64,000 bases of DNA from Pseudomonas resinovorans NBRC 106553 (GTDB taxonomy: Bacteria > Pseudomonadota > Gammaproteobacteria > Pseudomonadales > Pseudomonadaceae): the NCBI RefSeq assembly GCF_000412695.1, contig NC_021499.1, positions 1,674,001 through 1,738,000 on the forward strand. The letters run 5' to 3'. The notes under the pieces were generated by a model. That model had not been told where the DNA came from. It was given only the letters and a program-made list of their open reading frames with translations, and made no database searches. Below are positions 45,792 through 54,602 of this stretch, in pieces. The translations under genes and the position numbers were made by a program. The stretch's first letter is position 1. Each line of letters begins with the position of its first letter.

Positions 45792-47287
45792 GCCACCTGC
45801 CGATCCTGCCGATCCTGCTGCCGTTGTTCGCCGGCGCGTTGCTGCTGATGCTGCCGTCCCTCGAACGTGTGAAGCGCAGCATCTCGGTGATATCCACCAT
45901 TGCCCTGGTGCCGCTGGCGCTGCTGTTGATGCAGCAGGCCGGCGATGGCCAGCTGCGGGTGTATGCCCTGGGCAGCTGGCAGCCGCCCTTCGGCATCATC
46001 CTGCTGCTGGACCGCCTGGCGGCGCTGATGTTGCTGGCCACCTCGGTGCTGGCCAGCTGCGCGGTGCTCTACGCGGTGCGCGGCGACGACCGCGTCGGCA
46101 TGCGCTTCCACGCGCTGTTCCAGTTCCAGTTGCTGGGCATCAACGGCGCCTTCCTCACCGGCGACCTGTTCAACCTCTTCGTCTTCTTCGAGATCCTGCT
46201 GATCGCCTCCTATGCCTTGCTGATGCACGGCAACGGTGCGCAGCGGGTGAGGGCTGGGATGCACTACGTGATCCTCAACCTGGCCGGTTCCGCGCTGTTC
46301 CTGATTGCGGTGGGCACGCTGTACGGCATCACCGGCACCCTGAACATGGTCGACATGGCCCGCCAGGTGGCCGCCGCCGATCCGTCGCAGGCGCCGGTGC
46401 TGGCCGCCGCGGGACTGGTCCTGCTGCTGGTGTTCGGCCTGAAGGCGGCGCTGCTGCCGTTGTACTTCTGGCTGCCCCGGGCCTACGCCGCCGCCAGCTC
46501 ACCGGTGGCCGCGCTGTTCGCCATCATGACCAAGGTGGGCATCTACTCCATCCTGCGGGTCTACAGCCTGATCTTCGGCCCGGAAGCCGGGGAGCTGGCC
46601 AACCTGGCCCAGCCCTGGATCTGGCCGTTGGCCCTGGTCACGGTGATCCTCGGCGCCCTGGGTGCATTGGCCGCCACCAGCCTGCAGGGGCTGCTGGCCT
46701 ATCTGGTGGTGGTGTCCGCCGGCACGCTGCTGGCCGCCATCGCCCTGGGCACCCCCGAGGCCCAGGGCGCGGCGCTGTTCTACCTGCTGCACAGCACCTG
46801 GGTGGCGGGTGCGCTGTTCCTGCTGGCCGACCTGGTGGCGCGCCAGCGCGGCGACAAGGCCGGCCTGCTGGTCCAGGGCCCGGCGCTGCAGAACCCCCAT
46901 GTGCTCGGCGCGGCCTTCTTCTATGGCGCCATCGCCGTGGCCGGCCTGCCGCCGCTGTCGGGGTTCTTCGCCAAGCTGATGCTGCTCCAGGCGGCGCCAC
47001 CCGGTGCCGGCGCACTGCCGCTGTGGAGCGTGTTGCTGATCGGCGGCTTCATCGCCCTGGTGGCGCTCTCCCGTGCCGGCAGCACCCTGTTCTGGCGCAC
47101 CGGCCATCAGGCACTGGGCAGCGCGGAGCTGGATGGCGGGCGGCTGTTCGCCACCCTGTTGCTGCTGTCGGGCAGCCTGTTGCTGGTGGTGTTCGGCCAG
47201 CCCTTGCTGGACTACGCCCAGGCCACGGCCGCGCAGCTCAATGACCTGAACCTCTATCGCGGGATACTCGGGGAGACCGGCGCATGA
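45788..47287 (+). CDS. mrpD: Mrp antiporter subunit D
   Basis: The 499-residue NuoN/NuoM-like subunit has about 14 membrane helices. The proton-translocating core is seen in LLVFGLKAALLPLYFWLPRA, AAASSPVAALFAIMTKVGIY and LLAYLVVVSAGTLL, with Lys residues inside the membrane segments. With MrpA it carries the ion channels of the complex. It overlaps mrpC and mrpE by 4 bases each. Confidence 0.96.
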   Translation: MSHLPILPILLPLFAGALLLMLPSLERVKRSISVISTIALVPLALLLMQQAGDGQLRVYALGSWQPPFGIILLLDRLAALMLLATSVLASCAVLYAVRGDDRVGMRFHALFQFQLLGINGAFLTGDLFNLFVFFEILLIASYALLMHGNGAQRVRAGMHYVILNLAGSALFLIAVGTLYGITGTLNMVDMARQVAAADPSQAPVLAAAGLVLLLVFGLKAALLPLYFWLPRAYAAASSPVAALFAIMTKVGIYSILRVYSLIFGPEAGELANLAQPWIWPLALVTVILGALGALAATSLQGLLAYLVVVSAGTLLAAIALGTPEAQGAALFYLLHSTWVAGALFLLADLVARQRGDKAGLLVQGPALQNPHVLGAAFFYGAIAVAGLPPLSGFFAKLMLLQAAPPGAGALPLWSVLLIGGFIALVALSRAGSTLFWRTGHQALGSAELDGGRLFATLLLLSGSLLLVVFGQPLLDYAQATAAQLNDLNLYRGILGETGA

Positions 47288-47784
47288 TCCGTAAACTCTT
47301 CCCCCATCCGGCCGAAAGCCTGCTGCTGCTGGTGGTCTGGTTGCTGCTGGTGGATTCCTTCGCCTTCGGCCAGTGGTTGCTGGGGGCCTTCCTCGGCTGG
47401 TTGATCCCATTCTGCTTCAAGCCGCTGCTGATTGAGCGCCCGGCCCGCTGGCATCCGCTGAAGCTGGCGCGCTTCCTGTTCATGGTGATAGGCGACGTCC
47501 TGGTGGCAAACTTCCAGGTCGCGCGCCTGACCCTGGGCCGCGTCGAGGCGCTGCGCCCGGCCTTCGTCGAGGTACCCATCGAGCTGGACAACGAGCTGGC
47601 CATCAGCGTGCTGGTGAGCGTGGTGTCCCTGACCCCCGGCTCCCTGGCCGCCGACCTCAGCGCCGACCGCCGGATCCTGCTGGTGCACGGCCTCGACGTA
47701 CCGGACAAGGCCGCCATGGTGGCCGAGATCAAGCAGCGCTACGAGGCGCCGCTGAAGGAGATCTTCCCATGCTCGCCTACGTGA
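47284..47784 (+). CDS. mrpE: Mrp antiporter subunit E
   Basis: The 166-residue protein has two hydrophobic segments near the N-terminus (LLLLVVWLLLVDSFAFGQWLLGAFLGWLIP) and a cytoplasmic domain with SVVSLTPGSLAADLSADRRILLVHGLD, typical of MrpE. It overlaps mrpD by 4 bases and mrpF by 16. Confidence 0.93.
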   Translation: MIRKLFPHPAESLLLLVVWLLLVDSFAFGQWLLGAFLGWLIPFCFKPLLIERPARWHPLKLARFLFMVIGDVLVANFQVARLTLGRVEALRPAFVEVPIELDNELAISVLVSVVSLTPGSLAADLSADRRILLVHGLDVPDKAAMVAEIKQRYEAPLKEIFPCSPT

Positions 47785-48038
47785 TCCCCCTGTGCCTGGC
47801 CATGCTCGGCCTGGCGCTGCTGCTGACCCTGGCCCGGCTGATCAAGGGCCCCTGTCTGCCGGACCGCGTGCTGGCGCTGGACACCCTCTACATCAACGCC
47901 ATCGCCACGCTGGTGCTCTACGGCATCTGGAAGGGCAGCGACCTGTTCTTCGAAGTGGCCCTGCTGATCGCCGTGCTCGGCTTCGTCAGCACCGTGGCGG
48001 TGGCCAAGTACATGCTGCGCGGAGACATCATCGAATGA
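47769..48038 (+). CDS. mrpF: Mrp antiporter subunit F
   Basis: An 89-residue protein with three membrane helices and the family segment RLIKGPCLPDRVLALDTLYINAIA. Its start lies inside the end of mrpE (16-base overlap) and its stop overlaps mrpG, showing tight translational coupling. Confidence 0.93.
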   Translation: MLAYVIPLCLAMLGLALLLTLARLIKGPCLPDRVLALDTLYINAIATLVLYGIWKGSDLFFEVALLIAVLGFVSTVAVAKYMLRGDIIE

Positions 48039-48382
48039 CCGGCGAACCCCTGGCCCTCTGGGCGGAAATTCTCGTCTGCGCGCTGCTGCTGCTGGGCAGC
48101 GCCTTCGTGCTGATCGGCGCCATCGGCCTCTACCGCCTGCCGGACTTCTTCATGCGCCTGCACGGCCCGACCAAGGCCACCACCCTGGGCGTGGGCGGTG
48201 TGGTGATCGCCTCCCTGGTGTTCTTCTCCGCGGGCCCCGACGGCCTCAGCCTGCACGAGCTGCTAATCAGCCTGTTCCTCTTCATCAGCGCCCCGGTCAG
48301 CGCCTACATGCTGACCAAGGCCGCGGTGCTGCAGCAACTGCCCGTGGACCCGCGCACCCGCGGCAAACCCTGGGACCAGTGA
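48035..48382 (+). CDS. mrpG: Mrp antiporter subunit G
   Basis: The 115-residue last subunit has three membrane helices and the family segment GAIGLYRLPDFFMRLHGPTKATTLG. ATG 48035 overlaps the mrpF stop (ATGA). No clear terminator separates it from the EamA gene 85 bases on. Confidence 0.94.
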   Translation: MTGEPLALWAEILVCALLLLGSAFVLIGAIGLYRLPDFFMRLHGPTKATTLGVGGVVIASLVFFSAGPDGLSLHELLISLFLFISAPVSAYMLTKAAVLQQLPVDPRTRGKPWDQ

Positions 48383-48467
48383 GCGCTACAGTTTTTCAGC
48401 CTTGCTGTGACTGTCTGGCGGCCGGGCCGGTCGCCTAGACTGGCGACTTTTTCCCGGAGGTGAGGCA

Positions 48468-49373
48468 ATGGCGCAGCAGGCTCGACTGGTGGCGATTGCC
48501 TGCCTGGTGCTGGCCATGGCGCTCTGGGGCAGCTCCTTCATCGCCCTCAAGCTGGCCTTTGCCGAAGTCGCGCCGCATTGGGTGATCTTTGCCCGCATGG
48601 CCTTGGGCAGCCTGATCTTCCTGCTGGCCTGGCGTTGGCGCGGCCAGCTGGACTACCGCCCCGGCGACTGGAAATACCTGTTGGGCCTGGCCGCCTGCGA
48701 GCCCTGCCTCTACTTCATTTTCGAGGCCCTGGCACTGCAGCACACCAGCGCCTCCCAGGCTGGCATGATCACCGCGCTCCTGCCGCTGATGGTGGCGGTG
48801 GGCGCCTACGCCCTGCTGAACGAGCGGGTTACCCGCAGCACCCTGGCCGGCTTCTTCCTCGCGGTGGTCGGTGCCGTCTGGCTGAGCCTGGCCAGCGAGT
48901 CCGACAGCCATGCACCACAGCCGCTGCTGGGCAACTTCTACGAATTCCTCGCCATGCTCTGCGCCACCGGCTACACCTTGCTGCTCAAGCACCTGTCGTC
49001 GCGCTATTCGGCGTTCTTCCTCACCGCCATGCAGGCCTTCATCGGCAGCCTGTTCTTCCTGCCCCTGGCCTGGTTCACCTCGCCCTTGCCGGTGTCGGTC
49101 AGCCCCGTGGGCATAGCGGCGATGATCTACCTGGGCACGGTGGTCACGGTGGGCGCCTATGGCCTCTACAACTTCGGCGTGTCGCGCCTGCCGGCCAGCC
49201 AGGCCACCGGCTTCATCAACCTGATCCCGGTATTCACCCTGGTGTTCGCCTGGGGCCTGCTGGGCGAGCGGCTGACCGGCATGCAGCTGGCGGCGGTCGC
49301 CCTGGTGTTCGCCGGCGTGGCGCTGAGCCAGTGGCGCAGCACCACACCGGCACCGGCGGGAGTGCTGGACTAG
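48468..49373 (+). CDS. EamA/DMT-family transporter
   Basis: A 301-residue inner-membrane protein with ten hydrophobic helices in two EamA repeats (about 8-138 and 155-288). The first opens CLVLAMALWGSSFIALKLAF; the second ends FINLIPVFTLVFAWGLLGERL. DMT carriers export amino acids, metabolites or drugs. GGAGG lies 8 bases before the ATG. The substrate is unknown. Confidence 0.93.
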   Translation: MAQQARLVAIACLVLAMALWGSSFIALKLAFAEVAPHWVIFARMALGSLIFLLAWRWRGQLDYRPGDWKYLLGLAACEPCLYFIFEALALQHTSASQAGMITALLPLMVAVGAYALLNERVTRSTLAGFFLAVVGAVWLSLASESDSHAPQPLLGNFYEFLAMLCATGYTLLLKHLSSRYSAFFLTAMQAFIGSLFFLPLAWFTSPLPVSVSPVGIAAMIYLGTVVTVGAYGLYNFGVSRLPASQATGFINLIPVFTLVFAWGLLGERLTGMQLAAVALVFAGVALSQWRSTTPAPAGVLD

Positions 49374-49419
49374 GCCCTGTCGAAAGCGGCCCGTGTCCAG
49401 CGACTTCCAGCCAGTAACC

Positions 49420-50418
49420 TCAGGGATTCAGCCAGGCCAGCAGCACATCCAGCATGCGGTTGGCGAAGGCCCATTCGTTGTCGTACCAGGCCAGCACCTT
49501 CACCAGGTCGCCCTGCACGCGGGTGTGGTTGAGGTCCACCACGCAGGACACCGGATAGCCGTTGAAGTCGCTGGAGACCAAGGGCAGGGCGTTGCACTCC
49601 ATCACTCCGGGCGGCAGGTCGCGCGCGCCGGCTTCCAGGGCGGCGTTGATCGCATCGCGGCTGGCCGGGCGTTCGGCGATGAACGAGAGGTCCACCAGCG
49701 ACACGTTGGGCGTCGGTACCCGTACCGCCAGGCCGTCGAGGCGCCCGGCCAGTTCCGGCAACACCAGGCCGATGGCCTTGGCCGCGCCGGTACTGGTGGG
49801 GATCATCGAAAGGGCGGCGGCCCGGGCGCGGTAGAGATCGGCGTGGCTCTTGTCGAGCAGGTTCTGGTCGTTGGTGTAGGCGTGCACCGTGGTCAGCAGG
49901 CCGCTGCGGATGCCGACGTGCTGGTGCAGGACCTTGGCCAGGGGCGCCAGGCAGTTGGTGGTGCAGGAAGCGTTGGAGATGATCTGCTGGCTGCCCAGCA
50001 GTTCGTGGTTGACGCCGTACACCACCGTGAGGTCGGCGCTGTCCAGCGGATGGGAGAGCAGCACGCGTTGCGCGCCGGCGGTGAGGTGCTGTTCCACCTG
50101 GCTGCGCTTCTTCATCTTGCCCGAGCACTCCAGCACCAGGTCCACACCCAGCTGGTCCCAGGGCAGGTTCACCGCGTCGCGCTCGCGCAGCAGGCGAATG
50201 GTCTGGCCGTTCACCTGCAGGTGATCGTCGTGCAGGGCAACGTGGCCCTTGAAGCGGCCGAAGGTGGAGTCGAAGTGGGTGAGGTGGGCCAGCGACTTGA
50301 AGTCGCCGAGGTCATTGATGGCTTCGATGCGCAGGCGCTGGTCGAGACCCCGCTCGAACAGCGCACGAACCAGGGCGCGACCGATGCGCCCATATCCATT
50401 CAGGGCGATACGCAGCAT
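49420..50418 (-). CDS. Glyceraldehyde-3-phosphate dehydrogenase (GapA-type)
   Basis: The 332-residue enzyme has the NAD-binding NGYGRIGR loop (7-14), INDLGD (34-39), the catalytic Cys152 in SNASCTTNC and His179 in TTVHAYTND, and WYDNEWAFANRM near the end. The sequence resembles the GapA type more than erythrose-4-phosphate dehydrogenase. Pseudomonads carry several GAPDHs with glycolytic or gluconeogenic roles, and which this is cannot be told. ATG 50418 is preceded by AAGGAGAACACC, a strong RBS, so the nine-codon upstream extension is rejected. Confidence 0.93.
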   Translation of the reverse strand: MLRIALNGYGRIGRALVRALFERGLDQRLRIEAINDLGDFKSLAHLTHFDSTFGRFKGHVALHDDHLQVNGQTIRLLRERDAVNLPWDQLGVDLVLECSGKMKKRSQVEQHLTAGAQRVLLSHPLDSADLTVVYGVNHELLGSQQIISNASCTTNCLAPLAKVLHQHVGIRSGLLTTVHAYTNDQNLLDKSHADLYRARAAALSMIPTSTGAAKAIGLVLPELAGRLDGLAVRVPTPNVSLVDLSFIAERPASRDAINAALEAGARDLPPGVMECNALPLVSSDFNGYPVSCVVDLNHTRVQGDLVKVLAWYDNEWAFANRMLDVLLAWLNP

Positions 50419-50504
50419 GGTGTTCTCCTTCCTGTGATCCTTCACTCAGCTTAGCGATGGCGCACAGGAAAGGAGCCTGAAACCCTGTAGGAAAGCGGTT
50501 GGGG

Positions 50505-51176
50505 TTACTCGTTGCGGGCGCCACCGAACGAGGCGCAGCCCCGTTGAATCTTGCCGTCCAGGCGCAGCTCCGCGGAAAGGTGCTGCACCGCGCCGCTCAT
50601 GCTGTCGACGCAACGCTGGGGCGCTACCCAGAGCTCCAGGCGCTGGCCGTTGGCTTCGCTGGAAAGGTTGAAGCGGCCGTCCGGCAGCTGCTCTTCCATG
50701 TAGGGCAGGGCCAGGGAGGGCTCGCCGGGGCGGTCGAGGATCAGCCCCTTGGCGCTGACGCTGACGTGCCAGCCCGGCTCGTTGCCGCTGGCGCGCAGCA
50801 GCAGGCGCTTGAAGTTGAGGTCGTCGCAGCCGTGACCCTCGCGCTGCAGGCGGTAGAGGGTACGGACATCCAGCTGGCCGTCGGCGCCCGGTACCGTGGT
50901 GGCGCCCATCGCCGCGCGGATGTCGGCGAACAGCGGCCCCGGGCCGTCGGCGGAGAGATTGGCCGCTTCCGGCAGGAGGCCGGTGGCGCCGCCGTCCACC
51001 AGCGCGAAACGGCGCTTCTCGCCGCAGGGGCTGAACATGACCTGGCCAGCGTCTACGCTCAGCAGACCCTGCAGGCGCACCAGGTTGGCGGTAGGGGAGG
51101 GGGCGGATTCGGCGAACATCTGACAAGCGCCGAAGAGCGGCAAGAGGCTGAACAGCAGGGGGCGGGCAAGGCGCAT
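50505..51176 (-). CDS. COG3650-like envelope lipoprotein
   Basis: The 223-residue protein has a lipoprotein signal with LFGAC (Cys18). The C-terminal half reads LLRASGNEPGWHVSV...LELWVAPQRCVDSMSG...LDGKIQRGCASFGGA, a pattern I associate with the COG3650/NlpE-like proteins that sit in the envelope. Paired Cys (about 136 and 188, 209) may form disulfides. Divergent from the DUF488 gene. The function is unknown. Confidence 0.78.
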   Translation of the reverse strand: MRLARPLLFSLLPLFGACQMFAESAPSPTANLVRLQGLLSVDAGQVMFSPCGEKRRFALVDGGATGLLPEAANLSADGPGPLFADIRAAMGATTVPGADGQLDVRTLYRLQREGHGCDDLNFKRLLLRASGNEPGWHVSVSAKGLILDRPGEPSLALPYMEEQLPDGRFNLSSEANGQRLELWVAPQRCVDSMSGAVQHLSAELRLDGKIQRGCASFGGARNE

Positions 51177-51241
51177 CGAGGTCTCCTTCGGGAAGCGGCC
51201 AAGGTACCGGTGCGGGGCGTCCAGCTCAAGGGAGAAGGCGG

Positions 51242-51637
51242 ATGATCCACTTCAAGCGGGTCTTTGAGGCGGCGCAGGCCACCGATGGCCGGCGGGTGCT
51301 GGTGGATCGCCTGTGGCCCCGGGGCTGTCGCAAGGACGCCCTGGGACTGGATGCTTGGCTGCGCGAGGTGGCGCCTTCCGAAGGGCTGCGCAAGCGGTTC
51401 TGCCACGACCCGACGCTGTTCGCTGAATTCCGCCTGGGTTACCGCGCCGAACTGGCCGCCCATCCCGAACACTGGCAGATGCTGCTTGAACTGGCTCGCC
51501 AGGGCGACCTGACATTGCTCTACGCGGCGAAGGACGAGCACCACAACAATGCCCGGGTGCTGGCGGAGTTCCTCGAAGAGGAACTGGACCGCTGCGCCCC
51601 GCCCAGCTCGCCGGTGTGCTACGCCGGCGAGCTGTAG
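51242..51637 (+). CDS. DUF488 family protein
   Basis: A 131-residue cytosolic protein with the family segments VDRLWPRGCRKD, WLREVAPSEGLRKRF and YRAELAAHPEHW, and LLYAAKDEHHNNARVL. DUF488 proteins are widespread, and no biochemical role is established that I can name. GGAGAAGG lies just before ATG 51242. Confidence 0.92.
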   Translation: MIHFKRVFEAAQATDGRRVLVDRLWPRGCRKDALGLDAWLREVAPSEGLRKRFCHDPTLFAEFRLGYRAELAAHPEHWQMLLELARQGDLTLLYAAKDEHHNNARVLAEFLEEELDRCAPPSSPVCYAGEL

Positions 51638-51643
51638 CCGCCA

Positions 51644-52243
51644 TCAGCCGACGTGATAGACCTGTCCGGTCTGGGCACCTTCCGCGCTTTTCCCGTAGGC
51701 CAGCGCCGCCTCGGCCGCCGGCACCGCCTTGTAACCGCGGAAGTAGGGGGCGTAGGCCGGCAGGGCTTCCTCGACGACCGTGGGGCTGACGCTGTTGATG
51801 CGCATGCCGCGTGGCAGTTCCAGGGCGGCGCTGCGCACGAAGGAATCGATGGCGCCATTGACCATGCTGGCCGACGCGCCATAGCGGATCGGGTCGTGGC
51901 TCAGCACGCCGGAGGTGAGGGTGAAGGAGGCGCCGTCGTTGGCGAACTCGCGGCCGATTAGCACCAGGTTCACCTGGCCCATCAGCTTGTCCCGCAGACC
52001 CACGGCGAACTCGGCTTCGCCCATTTCCGCCAGGGCGCCGAAATGCACCTTGCCGGCGGCGCTGATCAGCGCATCGAAGGGGCCGGCCTTCTCGAACAGG
52101 CGGCGGATCGATGCGGGGTCGGTGATGTCCGCTTGCAGGTCGCCGCTGTTGCGACCGACGCGGATGATTTCGTGGCGCTCCTTGAGCTCCTGTTCGATGG
52201 CTTTGCCGATGGTGCCGCTGGCACCGACAAGGATGATTTTCAT
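51644..52243 (-). CDS. Short-chain dehydrogenase/reductase, atypical active site
   Basis: The 199-residue protein has the NAD(P)-binding GASGTIGKA loop (7-15) and an ALISAAGK segment (family NNAG position). The usual YxxxK active site is absent: the region after the catalytic-Ser strand reads TLTSGVLSHDPIRYGASASMVN, with no Lys four residues after Tyr. I recall similar short SDRs with GASASxxN in many bacteria. It is divergent from a LysR gene, which may control it. ATG 52243; the long upstream frame is not coding. Confidence 0.88.
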   Translation of the reverse strand: MKIILVGASGTIGKAIEQELKERHEIIRVGRNSGDLQADITDPASIRRLFEKAGPFDALISAAGKVHFGALAEMGEAEFAVGLRDKLMGQVNLVLIGREFANDGASFTLTSGVLSHDPIRYGASASMVNGAIDSFVRSAALELPRGMRINSVSPTVVEEALPAYAPYFRGYKAVPAAEAALAYGKSAEGAQTGQVYHVG

Positions 52244-52364
52244 GGGACCGGCTCCGGTTGGGGGAAGGGAATACCGGTTCAGTGTAGAGTGGGGGCTGTT
52301 ATCGATAATCCATCCAATTGGAAAGATTTGGTTTTCATATGGAAACAATGGCGCGGTGTGGGCG

Positions 52365-53282
52365 ATGAGCGAAATGGACGATCTGGCGGCCTTTGCGGTG
52401 TTGATGGAAGCCGGCAGCTTCACCGCCGCGGCCCAGCGCCTGGGCTGCAGCAAGGGCCAGCTGTCCAAGCGCATCCGCCTGCTGGAGCAGGGCTTGGGAG
52501 CCGCGCTGCTGCACCGCACCACGCGTCGCCTGGACCTGACCGCCGCCGGCGCGGCGCTGTTGCCCGAAGCCCAGGCCCTGGCCGCCCAGGCCGAGCGCGC
52601 AAGGCAATCGGTACTGCGGCTGCAGGAAGACCTGGCCGGCTGCGTACGACTGACGGTGCCGGTGTCCCTGGGGGAGACCTTTTTCGACGCGCTGCTGCTG
52701 GATTTCACCCGCCAGTACCGGCAGATCCGCATCGAGCTGGACCTGCACAACGGCTACCGCGACCTGGTGGCCGACGGCTTCGACCTGGCCATCCGCTCCG
52801 GCACGGACCTGGACGAGCGCCTGGTGGCCCGGCCGCTGTTCTCCCTGCAGGAGATCACCTGCGCCACGCCGGCCTACCTGGCGGCCCATGGCGAGCCCCT
52901 GAAACCGGCGGACCTGGCGACGCACCAGTGCCTGTTGAATACCCACTACAGCGGTTTCGAGGAGTGGCTCTACCACCGCCAGCACCAGCTGGAACGGGTC
53001 AAGGTGGCCGGCGCCCTGGCCAGCAACCACTACAGCTTGCTGAAGAAGGCGGCGCTGACCGGTGCCGGCATCGCGCGGCTACCGTCCTACCTGGTCTACG
53101 ACGAACTCGCCGATGGCCGCCTGGTGTGGCTGTTGCGGGACTACCAGACCCGGCAGACGCCGGTGTTCCTTGTCCACCCCTGGCAAGGCGGCCTGCCCCG
53201 GCGCACCCAGGTGCTGGTGGACTACCTGCTGGGCTGGTTCGAGCGCAGCCGGCGGATGCTGGACCAGGTGGAGAAGCCGTAG
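52365..53282 (+). CDS. LysR-family regulator (divergent from the SDR gene)
   Basis: The 305-residue protein has an N-terminal winged helix-turn-helix (FTAAAQRLGCSKGQLSKRIRLLEQGLG, about 19-45) and a C-terminal ligand-binding domain of the LTTR type. The start chosen is ATG 52365 (MSEMDDLAAFAVL); a GTG three codons upstream is possible. The 121-base gap to the SDR gene contains short dyads (TTATCGATAA, CCAATTGG) that may be its operator. The inducer is unknown. Confidence 0.92.
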   Translation: MSEMDDLAAFAVLMEAGSFTAAAQRLGCSKGQLSKRIRLLEQGLGAALLHRTTRRLDLTAAGAALLPEAQALAAQAERARQSVLRLQEDLAGCVRLTVPVSLGETFFDALLLDFTRQYRQIRIELDLHNGYRDLVADGFDLAIRSGTDLDERLVARPLFSLQEITCATPAYLAAHGEPLKPADLATHQCLLNTHYSGFEEWLYHRQHQLERVKVAGALASNHYSLLKKAALTGAGIARLPSYLVYDELADGRLVWLLRDYQTRQTPVFLVHPWQGGLPRRTQVLVDYLLGWFERSRRMLDQVEKP

Positions 53283-53310
53283 GGTGCGCCGTCTGTTCGA
53301 CCCGGAACCT

Positions 53311-53375
53311 GTAGGAGCGATTTCAATGGCGAAAGGGCGACCGCGCCGATCTCATCGCGAATGAATTCGCTCCTA
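53311..53375. repeat. REP-like palindrome, TAGGAGCGA type
   Basis: GTAGGAGCGA...ATTTC on the left and GAATGAATTCGCTCCTA on the right form an imperfect hairpin with a variable centre. The same ends occur at 59869-59908 and, as TAGGGGCGA, at 20528 and 63408. Confidence 0.75.
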
Positions 53376-53385
53376 GAAGCAGTCA

Positions 53386-53459
53386 CGTAGGATGGGTTGA
53401 GCGAAGCGATACCCATCAGTGCTTTCCGCATGGGTTTCGCAAGCTCAACCCATCCTACG
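53386..53459. repeat. Long hairpin repeat, GTAGGATGGGTTGAGC type
   Basis: CGTAGGATGGGTTGAGC (53386-53402) and its exact complement (53443-53459) give a 17-bp stem. A second pairing, ACCCAT/ATGGGT, lies inside. It abuts the REP on one side and the LysR stop codon on the other. Confidence 0.85.
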
Positions 53460-53468
53460 AAAAGCACC

Positions 53469-54425
53469 TCAGCCCCTCGCCGCCCCCAGCTTCAGGCTGT
53501 GCTCGGCCACCGCCTTCTCGTCCGCCGCCACCCGCTCCGGGAGGAACTCGCGGAGGAACTCGACCCAGGTACGGATCTTGGCATCGAGGAACTGCCGCGA
53601 CGGATAGAGCGCGTAGATACCCAGCGGGAACAGGCTGTGGTTGGGCAGCACGCGGATCAGGCTGCCGTCCTGCAGGCCGCTGATGGCCGAGTACACCGGC
53701 AGCACGCCCACGCCCATGCCGGCCTTGATGGCCTCGGTCATGGCATCGGCGGTGTTCACCTGGAACGGCGTCTGGTTGACGCTCACCAGTTCCTGGCCGT
53801 CCGGGCCGTCGAACAGCCACTTGTCCAGGGACATCACGTTGTTCACCAGGCGCAGGCAGCGGTGCTTCGACAGGTCGGCGGGCAGGCGCGGCGCGCCGTG
53901 TTTCTCGAGGTAGCCGGGGGAGGCGCAGAGCACGCTGTAGGTGGTGCCCAGCTGCTTGGAAATGAAGCCCGAGTCGGGCAGCTCCTGGGCGATCACCACC
54001 GAGATGTCGTAACCCTCGTCGAGGATATCGGTGGTGCGGTTGGCCAGGGTCAGGTCGAAGCTCACGTCCGGGTACTTGTCGCTGTACTGGGCGATGGCCT
54101 TGATCAGGTAGTGCTGGCCGATGCCGGTCATGGCATGCACCTTCAGGTTGCCCACCGGGCGCGCGTGGGCCTCGCTGGCCTCGGCTTCCGCCTCCTCGAT
54201 GTAGCCGAGGATCTGCTCGCAGCGCAGCAGGTAGCGCTGGCCGGCTTCGGTCAGGGCGATGCGGCGGGTGGTGCGATGCAGCAGGCGGGTACGCAGGTGG
54301 GTTTCGAGGGTGGCCACCGCGCGGGAAATGTACGAGGTGGTGAGGTCCATGCGCTGGGCGGCGGCGGTGAAGCTGCCGGTCTCCGCCACGCAGACGAAGG
54401 CGCGCATGTTGAAGAGGATATCCAT
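53469..54425 (-). CDS. LysR-family regulator of the FUSC efflux operon
   Basis: The 318-residue protein has an N-terminal helix-turn-helix (FTAAAQRMDLTTSYISRAVATLETHL, about 19-44) and an effector domain of the CrgA/AaeR-like subgroup (LKVHAMTGIGQHYL...). It is transcribed away from the efflux operon across a 177-base gap, the usual layout for the regulator of an AaeB-type exporter of hydroxylated aromatic acids. ATG 54425 has AGGA 7 bases upstream. Confidence 0.92.
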   Translation of the reverse strand: MDILFNMRAFVCVAETGSFTAAAQRMDLTTSYISRAVATLETHLRTRLLHRTTRRIALTEAGQRYLLRCEQILGYIEEAEAEASEAHARPVGNLKVHAMTGIGQHYLIKAIAQYSDKYPDVSFDLTLANRTTDILDEGYDISVVIAQELPDSGFISKQLGTTYSVLCASPGYLEKHGAPRLPADLSKHRCLRLVNNVMSLDKWLFDGPDGQELVSVNQTPFQVNTADAMTEAIKAGMGVGVLPVYSAISGLQDGSLIRVLPNHSLFPLGIYALYPSRQFLDAKIRTWVEFLREFLPERVAADEKAVAEHSLKLGAARG

Positions 54426-54602
54426 GGAGGGTCCTGGCCCAGGAGGGAGGCGGATTTTGTCACGAAGTGTGTCCTGGATTATGGCTGATTCAGTACACAA
54501 TGCTTCATCTATCCGTCGCCTTATCCTGCAACCTGCCGGGGCCTAGAATCGCCGCCGTTCCAGGCGCCGTCCCTGGTTACCCAGCATTCAGGATATGCCG
54601 CA

